A model generated the notes under the pieces. The model saw only the letters and a program-made list of their open reading frames with translations. It had not been told where the DNA came from and ran no database searches. Source: SLRI01 sp036796215 (GTDB taxonomy: Bacteria > Pseudomonadota > Alphaproteobacteria > Geminicoccales > Geminicoccaceae). From it: a stretch of 64,000 nt of DNA. The position numbers and the translations under genes are program-made. Below are positions 36,734-45,243 of this stretch, piece after piece; within the stretch, counting starts at the first letter, position 1; each line of letters begins with the position of its first letter. Location of the stretch: NCBI GenBank assembly GCA_036796215.1, contig DAIRDJ010000003.1, forward strand, positions 4,767-68,766. The letters are read 5' to 3'.

Positions 36734-37522
36734 ATGACACGACTGAAGACCCTGAGCCTGGCCGCAGGCGTTCTCGGCCTCGGTGCCACGACCGCCTTGG
36801 CCGCGCCCGTTGTCGGGCTCGTCGGCGACCGGACGCTCGTGCTCTTCGATACGGACGACCCCGTGGTGAGTTGGACGATCGAGGTCGGCGGCGTCGAGCG
36901 CCTGGCCGGCATCGATCTTCGGCCCATCGACGGGACGCTGATCGGCGTCACGACCGAGAGCGTGGTCGTCACCATCGACCTCGAGACCGGGGCTGCGAGC
37001 GAGCTCGCCACTATGGACACGCAGCTTACGATCGGTGACGCGCCGGTGATCGTGGACTTCAACCCGATGGCCGACCGGCTTCGCTACATGACCGGCACAA
37101 CCAACCACCGGGTCGATGTCGACACCGGCGAGGTGACCGTGGACGGCAAGCTGGCTTTCGCCGACAGCGACATGCATGCCGGCGCGGTGCCGAACATCGT
37201 GGCGGCCGCCTACACCAACTCGCTCGGCAAGCCGGAAGCGACCGCGATGTACGACATCGACGCCGCGATCGGCGGCCTGATCCGCCAGGCCCCGCCCAAT
37301 GACGGCACGCTGGTGGCGATCGGCGAGCTCGGCATCGAGAATGCGGGCGAGGTCTACGCCTTCGACATCCACACCGACGAGGCGGGCACGAACACCGCCT
37401 GGCTGGTGAACGGCGGGGCGCTCTACGCGGTGGACCTGGAGACGGGGGCGGCCACCAGGACCGGCGAGATCACGGGCACGGTGGAGGATATCCGCGACAT
37501 CGCCGTCCTGCCGGCGATGTAG
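36734..37522 (+). CDS. Secreted DUF4394-domain protein
   Basis: Protein of unknown biochemical function. The 262 residues begin with a cleavable signal peptide (cleavage likely after ALAA, about residue 23). The rest is a DUF4394-type beta-propeller-like domain with repeated segments such as ERLAGIDLRPIDGTLIGV, DFNPMADRLRYMT and ETGAATRTGEITGT. Such proteins often sit beside ECF/RskA genes, as here, where it is divergent from the sigma factor. GGGAG lies eight bases before the ATG. Codon use and composition match the neighbours. Confidence 0.85.
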   Translation: MTRLKTLSLAAGVLGLGATTALAAPVVGLVGDRTLVLFDTDDPVVSWTIEVGGVERLAGIDLRPIDGTLIGVTTESVVVTIDLETGAASELATMDTQLTIGDAPVIVDFNPMADRLRYMTGTTNHRVDVDTGEVTVDGKLAFADSDMHAGAVPNIVAAAYTNSLGKPEATAMYDIDAAIGGLIRQAPPNDGTLVAIGELGIENAGEVYAFDIHTDEAGTNTAWLVNGGALYAVDLETGAATRTGEITGTVEDIRDIAVLPAM

Positions 37523-37582
37523 ATTTTCCGGGCCAGCGGGCGTCGGTCACGCGTCACCCCACCTGGCACGATGCCCACTCGC

Positions 37583-37620
37583 GTCCGCCCGCGCCCCGCC
37601 CTGGAGCCGCGCGGGCGGAC
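37583..37620. terminator. Hairpin between converging genes (probable bidirectional terminator)
   Basis: A perfect 12-bp GC-rich inverted repeat (37583-37594 and 37609-37620) with a 14-nt loop lies between the DUF4394 gene stop (37522) and the prmC stop (37623). It has no long T-run on either side, only a short T/C-rich stretch on the plus strand, so it may need a factor or act as a 3'-end stabiliser. Confidence 0.6.
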
Positions 37621-37622
37621 GT

Positions 37623-38459
37623 CTATCTCTTGCCGGTGACGGCGCGCGGCCGGTCGGCGAGGTCCGGCCGGACAGCGATCTCGCGAAAGCCGGCTCGCGC
37701 CAAGAGGGCATGCACGGCGTCGCCTTGACGGGCGCCGATCTCGAAGACGGCGAGCCCCCCCGGGGCGAGCGCCAGCCGGGCCGGCGCGGCGATCGCGCGG
37801 TAGGCGTCGAGGCCGTTCTGGCCGGCGATCAGCGCGCTTTCGGGCTCGTGGCGGGTTTCGGGATCGCGTGGCTCTTCCGGGGCGATATAGGGCGGGTTGG
37901 CAACGATGAGGTCGAACGGGCCCTGGACCGCGGCGAGCCAGTCGCCCTGGACGAGGAGTGCTCGATCCTCGAGGCCCAGGCGTTCCCGGTTGCGGGCAGC
38001 GTAGGCCAGGGCTGCCGTCGAGCGGTCGATGCCGATGCCGGTGGCTGCCGGGTAGAGGGTGAGGAGCGTGAGCAGCAGGCAGCCGGTGCCGGTGCCGAGA
38101 TCGAGGAGCCGCAAGGGTGCCTCGCGGTCGGCGAGCTCGGCCAGAACCACGTCGATGAGCGTCTCGGTCTCGGGGCGGGGCACCAGGACCCCCGGGCCGA
38201 CCAGGAAGTCGAGGCCCCAGAACTCGCGGCGGCCGAGGAGGTAGGCCATGGGCTCCCTGGTGCCGCGGCGGCGGGCGAGGGCGAGCGCGGGTTCAGGATC
38301 GACCGCTTGGCCGGGGTCGCCGAGCTGGCGGGTCCGATCGAGGCCCGTCGCGTGCGCCACGATGAGCCGAGCCTCGGCACGGGCGCCCTCGATGCCGGCC
38401 GTCTTCAGCTGGCGGGCTACCGCATCGACCAGGGCAGCTACCGTCGCCGGCTCAGGCAA
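37623..38459 (-). CDS. prmC: Peptide chain release factor N5-glutamine methyltransferase
   Basis: Methylates the glutamine of the GGQ motif in release factors. The 278 residues have an N-terminal helical domain, GRREFWGLDF, the PRPETE segment, the SAM loop LDLGTGTGCLLL, and the catalytic NPPYI. The start is a TTG at 38459, overlapping the end of prfA; no ATG or GTG is available in the family N-terminal region. Its substrate PrfA is encoded immediately upstream, the usual pairing. Confidence 0.95.
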   Translation of the reverse strand: MPEPATVAALVDAVARQLKTAGIEGARAEARLIVAHATGLDRTRQLGDPGQAVDPEPALALARRRGTREPMAYLLGRREFWGLDFLVGPGVLVPRPETETLIDVVLAELADREAPLRLLDLGTGTGCLLLTLLTLYPAATGIGIDRSTAALAYAARNRERLGLEDRALLVQGDWLAAVQGPFDLIVANPPYIAPEEPRDPETRHEPESALIAGQNGLDAYRAIAAPARLALAPGGLAVFEIGARQGDAVHALLARAGFREIAVRPDLADRPRAVTGKR

Positions 38460-39537
38460 GCTCGGTGAGCCTGGCCGCCTGATCCTCGGCGATCAGCGCG
38501 TCCACCAGCTCGCCCAGGGCCTCGCCGGCCAGGACCTGGTCGAGCTTGTAGAGGGTGAGGTTGATGCGGTGGTCGGTGACCCGGCCCTGCGGGAAGTTGT
38601 AGGTGCGGATGCGCTCCGAGCGGTCGCCCGAGCCGACCTGGCCCTTGCGCTCGGCCGAACGTTCGGCCGCGGCCCGGGCGCGCTCCATCTCGAAGAGGCG
38701 GGCCTTGAGGATCTTCAAGGCCTTGGCCCGGTTCTTGTGCTGCGATTTCTCGTCCTGCATGGCGATGGCGATGCCCGTCGGCACATGGGTGATCCGCACG
38801 GCACTCTCGGTCTTGTTGACGTGCTGCCCGCCGGCCCCGGACGCGCGGTAGACGTCGACCCGAAGCTCCGTCTCGTCGAGCTCGAAATCGACCTCCTCGG
38901 CCTCCGGCAGGACGGCCACGGTGGCGGCCGAGGTGTGGATGCGACCACCGGCCTCGGTCACGGGAACACGCTGGACCCGGTGCACGCCCGCCTCGAACTT
39001 GAGCTTGGCGAACACACCCCGGCCCTGGACCTCGGCGACCAGCTCCTTGATCCCGCCGATCTCGGTTTCGCTCAAGGACAGGATCTCGGTGCGCCAGCCC
39101 TGGCCCTGCGCGTAGCGTTCGTACATCCGCCAGAGGTCGCCGGCGAAGAGGGCTGCCTCGTCGCCGCCGGTGCCGGCCCTGATCTCGAGGATCGCACTGC
39201 CCTCGTCGGCCACGTCCCTGGGCAGGAGGAGGACCTGCAACTCGCGCTCGAGCTCCGGCAGGCGGGCCTCGAGGCATGCTATCTCCTCGTGCGCCATGCC
39301 GCGCATCTCGGGCTCGGTCGATGAATCGTCGAGGAGGCCGTTCAGGCCGCGGATCTCGGCTTTGAGCGCCCGGTAGCGCTCGACGCCCTGGACGATGGGC
39401 TCGAGCTCGGCGAACTCCCGGCCGAGCCCGGCATAGTCGCCGCCGCCCTCGGCCATCAGGCTGCTGAGCTCGTCGCGCCGCGCCAGGATGGCGTCGAGCT
39501 TCTGGTCGAGGCCGGTGCTGGACCGTGAGGTGTTCAT
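38452..39537 (-). CDS. prfA: Peptide chain release factor 1
   Basis: Recognises UAA and UAG stop codons and triggers peptide release. The 361 residues carry the PxT-type recognition region and the catalytic GGQ at 236-238 within SGAGGQHVNKTESA, followed by the helical C-terminal domain. Length is standard. ATG at 39537. Its 3' end overlaps the prmC start by eight bases. Confidence 0.97.
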   Translation of the reverse strand: MNTSRSSTGLDQKLDAILARRDELSSLMAEGGGDYAGLGREFAELEPIVQGVERYRALKAEIRGLNGLLDDSSTEPEMRGMAHEEIACLEARLPELERELQVLLLPRDVADEGSAILEIRAGTGGDEAALFAGDLWRMYERYAQGQGWRTEILSLSETEIGGIKELVAEVQGRGVFAKLKFEAGVHRVQRVPVTEAGGRIHTSAATVAVLPEAEEVDFELDETELRVDVYRASGAGGQHVNKTESAVRITHVPTGIAIAMQDEKSQHKNRAKALKILKARLFEMERARAAAERSAERKGQVGSGDRSERIRTYNFPQGRVTDHRINLTLYKLDQVLAGEALGELVDALIAEDQAARLTELA

Positions 39538-39598
39538 CGATTGCCCGCTTTGGGGGTTGCCGCGTGAGCGCTTGGTTTTCGGCAGAAATGGGCATTCG

Positions 39599-41141
39599 TC
39601 AATGCTGGCCCTGCGGCTCGACCGGGCTCGGCGCAGCGACGTCCGGCCCGGGTGCCTGTGCCGGCTGCTTCTTCTTGTCGCCCTCGCCGGGCTTCTTCAG
39701 GCGGCTCTTCCCGAGCTCGCCGGCCCGTTCCAGGACCGGGTAGGCGGTGGCCGCGATAGGCGAGTGGATGCGCTTCAGGTCGCGGATGATGTCGAGATGC
39801 AGCGACGAGGTCTCGACCGATTCGGGCAGCCGCCTGCCGACCCGGGCGAGGTGATTCTCGACGGCCGAGGCCTCCATGTCGCGCACGGCCGTCTTCTCGG
39901 CGATCAACTGGCGCGCGAGGCCGATGTCGCCGCGCATGAAGACGGTGAGGGCGAGCTGCACGTTCTGCACGATCCGGCCGTGGAAGGCCTCGATCTCGGC
40001 CATGCCCTCGGCGGAGAAGCGGAGATTGCCCTTCATCTTCTTCTCGGCGAGTTCCATCAGGTTGCGATCGATGATGTCGCCGATGTGCTCGAAATTGGTG
40101 GTGAAGGTCAGGATCTCGACGCAGCGCTGGCTCTCGTCGGGCTCGAGCTCCTCCTGGCCGAGGCGCGTGAGGTAGAGCTTGATCGCCTCGTGCAGCGCGT
40201 CGACCACGTCGTCCTCGGCCGAGATCGCCTTGATGAGCAGCGGATCCTCGACGGCGAAGGCCTGGATCGAGCGGCCGAGCATGGCCTCGACCGCATCGCC
40301 GAGGCGCAAGGCCTCGCGCGCGGCGTTGGCCAGCGCCACGGTCGGGCCGGCGATGGCCTCGGGATCGAGCTGGCGGGGCCGGAGCCGATCATCGCCCTCG
40401 GTCGGTTGTTCCGGCTGCAGCAACTCGACCAGCCGGGCCAATGGTTCCACCAGGGGCAGCATCACGAGTGCGAGGGCGAGGTTGAAGGCGAGATGGAGGT
40501 TCAAGACAAGGGCCGTGCCGGAGCCGAGATGGGCGAGGATGAAGGGGCAGTCCAGGGCAGGGCCGCGAGCGCCAGCAAGGCACCGCTGCCGCGCATCACG
40601 AGGTTGCCCAAGGCGGGCCGCCGGCCGGCGGGACTGCTGCCGGCGGTGGCGACGACGGGGGCGATGGCGGCGCCGGCATTCGCCCCGAGGACGAACGGGA
40701 CCGCCATGGCGTGTGGCACCACACCGGCCCCGACCAGCCCCGCCACGGTGAGGATCATCGCAATCGAGGCGTGGGCGAGCCAGGTGAGCAAAGCCGCCAT
40801 GGCGACCGGCGACAGCAGGCGCAGATCAACGGCGAGCAGCTGGGCTGCGACCGCCGTGCCGATATCGGCGCCGAGCATGACGGCAAGGGCGGCGGTGAGG
40901 CGATCAGCCGGCGCTCGGCGAACGCACCGGTGATGATCGCGGTCGCCGTCGAGCTCCGCAGCGGCACGGTGATCGAAAGCCCGGTAATCGCGGCCGAGAA
41001 GCGGTTGCCCGCGGCCCGGCGCAGAACGTCGCGCAAGGCCGAGCCGAGCGCCCGGCCGACCCCGGTGCGCACCATGTGCACGCCCCAGAGCAGCAAGGCG
41101 ATGCCGCCCACCAGCTCGATCAGGATCAGGGTGGCGTTCAA
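39599..41141 (-). pseudogene. Na/Pi cotransporter family protein, split by two frameshifts
   Basis: Reads as a sodium-dependent phosphate transporter with a C-terminal PhoU-like domain, but in three frames. The first runs from a TTG at 41141 (ELVGGIALLLWGVHMVRTG) through RSSTATAIITGAFAERRLIA. Near 40897-40902 it must shift frame to continue as LTAALAVMLGADIGTA. It shifts again near 40545-40555 into APFILAHLGSGTALVLNLHLAFN and the PhoU part. Each shift fits loss of one C from a short C-run. The joined product would be about 515 residues, near normal. Either a recently inactivated gene or two assembly errors. The PhoU half alone (39599-40504) is open but would lack the transporter. Confidence 0.8.
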
Positions 41142-41228
41142 CCGGGAGGGGCCCCAAGGGATGGTGTCGACAGACCGTAAAGATTAGCCCGCCGCAGCGC
41201 CTTCCGTCAAAGCCTTGTCACGCAACCG

Positions 41229-42476
41229 TCACATTTCCCGAGCGGTCAGCCGCGTTCCCACCACCGCCCGGTCGACCGTGATCTCCTCGCCCGAATCGAG
41301 ATCGCGCAGCTTGACCGTGCCGGACGCCAGCTCCTCGTCGCCCATCGAGATGGCGAAGCGGGCATTGGCGCGATCGGCGCGCTTCATGCGCTGGCCGGGC
41401 TTGCCGCGAAAGGCGAGCTCGACCGCGATGCCGGCATGGCGGAGCTCGCTTGCGAGCTTGCGCGCCTGGGCTTCCGCCGCCGCGCCGATCGGCACGATGG
41501 CGACGGCGCGGGGTTCCGCGGGCTCGTTCGTCGCCAAGAGGGCCAGCCGCTCGACCCCGGCGGCCCAGCCGACGCCCGGGGTCGAGGGCCCGCCGATCTC
41601 CTCGACCAGGCCGTCGTAGCGGCCGCCGGCGATCACGGCCCCCTGCGCACCGAGTGCTGTGGTCGTGAACTCGAAGGCGGTGTGGGTGTAGTAGTCGAGG
41701 CCGCGCACCAGGCGTTCGTTGAGAGTGTAGGCGATGCCGAGCTCGTTGAGCCCGTCCCTGACCGCGGCGAAGAAATCCTGGCTCGCCTGGTTCAAGGACT
41801 CCTCGAGCCTGGGCGCCTCGCGGACGATCGCCCGGTCGCCCTCGTCCTTGCTGTCGAGGATGCGCAGCGGATTGCGCTCGAGGCGCAGGCGACTGTCCTC
41901 GGAGAGCCGGTCGCGAAAGCCCTCGAGATAGCTGACCAGCTGTTGCCGATAGGCCATGCGGCTCTCGGGGTCGCCCAGCGTGTTGAGCTCGAGCGTGACC
42001 TGATCGGCAATGCCGAGCCGCTCCAGAATTTGCGCCCCGATGGCGATCACCTCGACATCGCCCAGGGGCTCGGCCGCCCCGATCAGCTCGACGCCGATCT
42101 GGTGGAACTGACGAAGCCGCCCCTTCTGCGGCCGCTCGTAGCGGAACATCGGGCCCGCATAGAAGAGCTTGAGCGGCAGGGCCTGCAGCATGCCGCCCGA
42201 GATCACCGCGCGCGCCACCGCGGCCGTGTTCTCGGGCCGGAGCGTCAGGCTGTCGCCGCCCCGGTCCTCGAAGGTGTACATCTCCTTGGTGACGACGTCC
42301 GAGGTGTCACCCAGGCTGCGCTTGAAGACCTCGGTGAACTCGAAGATCGGGGTTGCGATCTCCTCGTAGCCGTAGAGCCGGGCGGTGTCGCGGCCCGTGT
42401 CGATCACGTGGCGGTGGCGGCGGATGGTCTCGCCATAGAGGTCGTGCGTGCCGCGCACCGGCCGGATGCTGGCCAT
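41229..42476 (-). CDS. hisS: Histidyl-tRNA synthetase
   Basis: Class II aminoacyl-tRNA synthetase charging tRNA-His. The 415 residues start with IRPVRGTHDLYG and contain motif 2 (FYAGPMFRYERPQKGRLRQF, with FHQ), the histidine-A motif LVRGLDYYTHTAFEF, AGGRYDGLVE, and the C-terminal anticodon-binding domain. ATG at 42476. A double palindrome lies in its upstream region, after ispG. Confidence 0.98.
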   Translation of the reverse strand: MASIRPVRGTHDLYGETIRRHRHVIDTGRDTARLYGYEEIATPIFEFTEVFKRSLGDTSDVVTKEMYTFEDRGGDSLTLRPENTAAVARAVISGGMLQALPLKLFYAGPMFRYERPQKGRLRQFHQIGVELIGAAEPLGDVEVIAIGAQILERLGIADQVTLELNTLGDPESRMAYRQQLVSYLEGFRDRLSEDSRLRLERNPLRILDSKDEGDRAIVREAPRLEESLNQASQDFFAAVRDGLNELGIAYTLNERLVRGLDYYTHTAFEFTTTALGAQGAVIAGGRYDGLVEEIGGPSTPGVGWAAGVERLALLATNEPAEPRAVAIVPIGAAAEAQARKLASELRHAGIAVELAFRGKPGQRMKRADRANARFAISMGDEELASGTVKLRDLDSGEEITVDRAVVGTRLTAREM

Positions 42477-42501
42477 GGGCCGGTATCTCCAATTTAGGAG
42501 A

Positions 42502-42616
42502 GAATGCGGGGGGAATGATTTCCCCCGCGCCCCCTCGGGACTTCGCGGTGGCGCCTAGGACGAGCGCCGGCGCAAAGTTTCGGTGGGGCGCGGGGAGGAT
42601 CATCCTCCCCGCATTC
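42502..42616. repeat. BIME-like pair of palindromes between ispG and hisS
   Basis: Two palindromic units in inverted orientation. The left arm at 42502-42533 centres on a G6/C5 palindrome. The right arm at 42585-42616 centres on a perfect GCGGGGAGGAT/ATCCTCCCCGC palindrome. The arms match each other as inverted repeats in 27 of 32 positions and flank a 51-bp centre. Each arm can fold alone, or both can pair into one long stem. Arrangement resembles REP/BIME elements; no second copy was noticed in this window. Confidence 0.7.
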
Positions 42617-42619
42617 CTG

Positions 42620-43855
42620 TCAAGCGGCGCTCTTGCCGAAGCGCTCCTCGACATAGCGCTCGACCATCGCCTGGAATTCCTGGGCGATGCCGTCGCCGCG
42701 GAGCGTCATCGCCTTCTCGCCGTCGATGAAGACGGGGGCCACGGGGCTCTCGCCGGTGCCCGGCAGGCTGATGCCGATATCGGCGTGCTTGCTCTCGCCC
42801 GGGCCGTTGACGATGCAGCCCATGACGGCGACCTTGAGCGTCTCGACCCCCTGGTAGCGCTCTTTCCAGACCGGCATCTGCAGGGCGAGATAGCCCTCGA
42901 TCTGCTGGGCGAGTTCCTGAAAGGACGTGCTGGTGGTCCGCCCGCAGCCGGGACATGCCGCGACCTCGGGGGCGAAGGTGCGCAGGCCCAGCGACTGCAG
43001 GATCTCCTGGCAGACCTTGACCTCGGTGGTCCGGGTCTCGCCGGGCCTGGGGGTCAGGGAGCAGCGGATGGTGTCGCCGATGCCGTCCATGAGCAGCACG
43101 GCGAGGGCGGCGGCGCTGGCGGCGACACCCTTCGTACCCATGCCGGCCTCGGTGAGGCCGAGATGCAGCGCGTAGGTGGAGCGCCTGGCGAGCTCGCGGT
43201 AGACCGCGATCAGGTCCGGGACCCGGCTGACCTTGGCCGAGATGACGATACGGTCGGCACCGAGGCCCATGCGCTCGGCGTGTGCCGCACTCTCGAGCGC
43301 CGAGCGGACGAGGGCCTCGCGGAGCACGAAATCGGCACTCTCTGGCTCCGGCTTCGCCGCATTCTCGTCCATCAGCCTGGCCGCCAGGGCCTGGTCGAGC
43401 GAGCCCCAGTTGACGCCGATCCGCACCGGCCGATCATGCTGGAGGGCGGCCTCGATCATCGCCTCGAACTGCTTGTCGCGCTTGTCGCCGAAGCCGACAT
43501 TGCCGGGGTTGATCCTGAGCTTGGCGAGACTGGTCCCGAGTTCCGGCACGGCGGCGAGCAGCCGATGACCGTTATAGTGGAAATCGCCGACGATCGGCAC
43601 CTTGTGGCCCAGGAGATCGAGGCGCTCGCGCAGCCTCGGCACGGCGCGGGCGGCGGCCTCGTCGTTGACCGTCACGCGGACGATCTCGGAGCCGGCGCGG
43701 GCGAGCTCGATCACCTGCCGGCAGGTGCCCTCGAGATCGGAGGTGTCCGTGTTGGTCATCGACTGGACGACGACCGGCGCCCCGCCACCGATCGTGATGT
43801 CGCCGACCTTGACGGCCGTGGTCCGGTGGCGACGGGGCTCGGCGAGGGCAACCAT
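42620..43855 (-). CDS. ispG: 4-hydroxy-3-methylbut-2-enyl diphosphate synthase (flavodoxin/ferredoxin)
   Basis: Iron-sulfur enzyme of the MEP isoprenoid pathway (GcpE). The 411 residues contain VQSMTNTDT, the TIM-barrel RINPGNVG, and the C-terminal [4Fe-4S] ligands in CPGCGR and VMGCIVNGPGE. Length and motifs match the bacterial single-domain type with the alphaproteobacterial insertion. ATG at 43855. It follows the RodZ-like gene after 16 bp, so they are probably co-transcribed. Confidence 0.97.
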   Translation of the reverse strand: MVALAEPRRHRTTAVKVGDITIGGGAPVVVQSMTNTDTSDLEGTCRQVIELARAGSEIVRVTVNDEAAARAVPRLRERLDLLGHKVPIVGDFHYNGHRLLAAVPELGTSLAKLRINPGNVGFGDKRDKQFEAMIEAALQHDRPVRIGVNWGSLDQALAARLMDENAAKPEPESADFVLREALVRSALESAAHAERMGLGADRIVISAKVSRVPDLIAVYRELARRSTYALHLGLTEAGMGTKGVAASAAALAVLLMDGIGDTIRCSLTPRPGETRTTEVKVCQEILQSLGLRTFAPEVAACPGCGRTTSTSFQELAQQIEGYLALQMPVWKERYQGVETLKVAVMGCIVNGPGESKHADIGISLPGTGESPVAPVFIDGEKAMTLRGDGIAQEFQAMVERYVEERFGKSAA

Positions 43856-43871
43856 CGGCTCTGGTCTTTCG

Positions 43872-45059
43872 TCAGCGAAGGGCGCGGAGCGCTTCGGGGG
43901 TGAGGGTCACATCACGCATGACGGCACCATCGGCGCCCAGCGGGCCCAGGTTCTGGCCGTCGACCCAGACCTCGAGGCCGCCGGCATTGCCGGTCCAAAG
44001 CGCCAGATCCGTGCGATCGGGGATGTCGAAGCGCTGACCGGGCTCCAGCGTCGTGCTGCGCAGATAGTCGCGGGCGGGGCTCTGCACCTGGATCCAGGCG
44101 GCTTCGCGGGCGAGCAGCGTGATGCGCCCCGTATCCGAGATCACCGGTATGTCGGCGGTCGCCGGTGCCGGCGGCGCTGCCGCGTCGCCGGGTGCGGCCT
44201 GCAGCGCGGCGAGAAGCTCGCCCACCGTGCCGCCATCCGGCCGCTCCTCGTTCAGCCGGCGAAGGGCGGCCGTCCGCTCGGCCTCGGCGTCGAGCACCAG
44301 GACCGCGAGGCTGTCTTGGGTGGTGCCATTGACGCCCGTTGCGACGCCCGTTGCCGCATCGGTGCCCGCGGGCGTTGCCGCGTCTCGCTCGGCGACCGCG
44401 GCGGTGATGTCGATGCCGCCGGCCGGCGGGGTCGCCGGGGCCGGAACCGGGGTAGCCACGGTGCTGTTGTCCGGTGCAGCCAGCGCCTCCAGCACGGGCA
44501 ACGGCTCGCTTGCCGCGTCCGGCGCCGCGTCCGGCAGGGTGGTCGCGGCGGTGGCCGGCACGGCGGGCTCGTCCTCGAACATGGTGGCGGCATACTGGCC
44601 GATCTCGCCCGGCAGCGCCTTGACCCGGGCGAGCACGTCGTCACCGGATTGGGCCGCGAACCAGCCGGCATAGGCGACACTCGCGAGCAGCAGGGCCACG
44701 ACGACGATGCCCATGCTGGGCAGTCGGCTCTCGGCCACCGGCTGGCGGACCTGCAGCGTGGCCTCGCCTTCGGGTTGCGCCGTCGCCTTCAGCTGGCGGA
44801 CGAGCTCCGCACCATCGTAGCCGAGATGGTCGGCATAGGTGTGCAGGAAACCCATGGCGTAGGTGCGCCCGGGCATCGCCCTGAGGTCGCCCTCCTCGAG
44901 CGCTGAGAGATAGGACGGCTTGATGCGCAGGTAGTCGGCGATGTCGTAGAGGTCCTCGCCGCGTTGCTGCCGCGCCTCGCGCAAATGCCGGCCGATGTCG
45001 ACGAGACGCTCGGCGATGGGATCGAAGGCAGGCTGGTGATCAGTCGGTCGACGTGACAC
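43872..45059 (-). CDS. RodZ-like helix-turn-helix membrane protein (DUF4115)
   Basis: Bitopic protein with an N-terminal HTH_25 domain (GRHLREARQQRGEDLYDIA, then LRIKPSYLSALEEGD). One membrane helix near 138-158 follows, then a long Ala/Pro/Thr-rich periplasmic region and a C-terminal DUF4115 domain (about 320-395, with AAWIQVQ and QRFDIPDR). RodZ links the MreB cytoskeleton to cell shape; this is the same architecture, and the position beside ispG is common. The start is uncertain: GTG at 45059 is preferred, while an ATG at 45131 would add 24 residues with poor codon use. Neither has a good Shine-Dalgarno. Confidence 0.82.
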   Translation of the reverse strand: MSRRPTDHQPAFDPIAERLVDIGRHLREARQQRGEDLYDIADYLRIKPSYLSALEEGDLRAMPGRTYAMGFLHTYADHLGYDGAELVRQLKATAQPEGEATLQVRQPVAESRLPSMGIVVVALLLASVAYAGWFAAQSGDDVLARVKALPGEIGQYAATMFEDEPAVPATAATTLPDAAPDAASEPLPVLEALAAPDNSTVATPVPAPATPPAGGIDITAAVAERDAATPAGTDAATGVATGVNGTTQDSLAVLVLDAEAERTAALRRLNEERPDGGTVGELLAALQAAPGDAAAPPAPATADIPVISDTGRITLLAREAAWIQVQSPARDYLRSTTLEPGQRFDIPDRTDLALWTGNAGGLEVWVDGQNLGPLGADGAVMRDVTLTPEALRALR

Positions 45060-45243
45060 GGTCGGAGTATCGCCCCACAGTAGAAGGTCGAAGGATCGGC
45101 GGCTGCTTCGCTCCCCGCCTCGGCCGCGCATTAGGCGCCAAAGCGGTTAAACATTCATAACGAACCGAGGGGCCATCGCCAAACATCGATCGTCGACAGG
45201 ACGATTGGCACCCTCTGGTATGCACACAACCGGCGGTGGTGCG

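Noticed and set aside
40501..41157. Two or three separate small membrane protein genes
   Set aside because: The frames are consecutive parts of one Na/Pi cotransporter family protein that joins up if two one-base deletions are corrected.
45060..45131. Upstream ATG start for the RodZ-like gene
   Set aside because: The added 24 codons contain rare codons and no family similarity, and there is no ribosome-binding site; kept only as an alternative.
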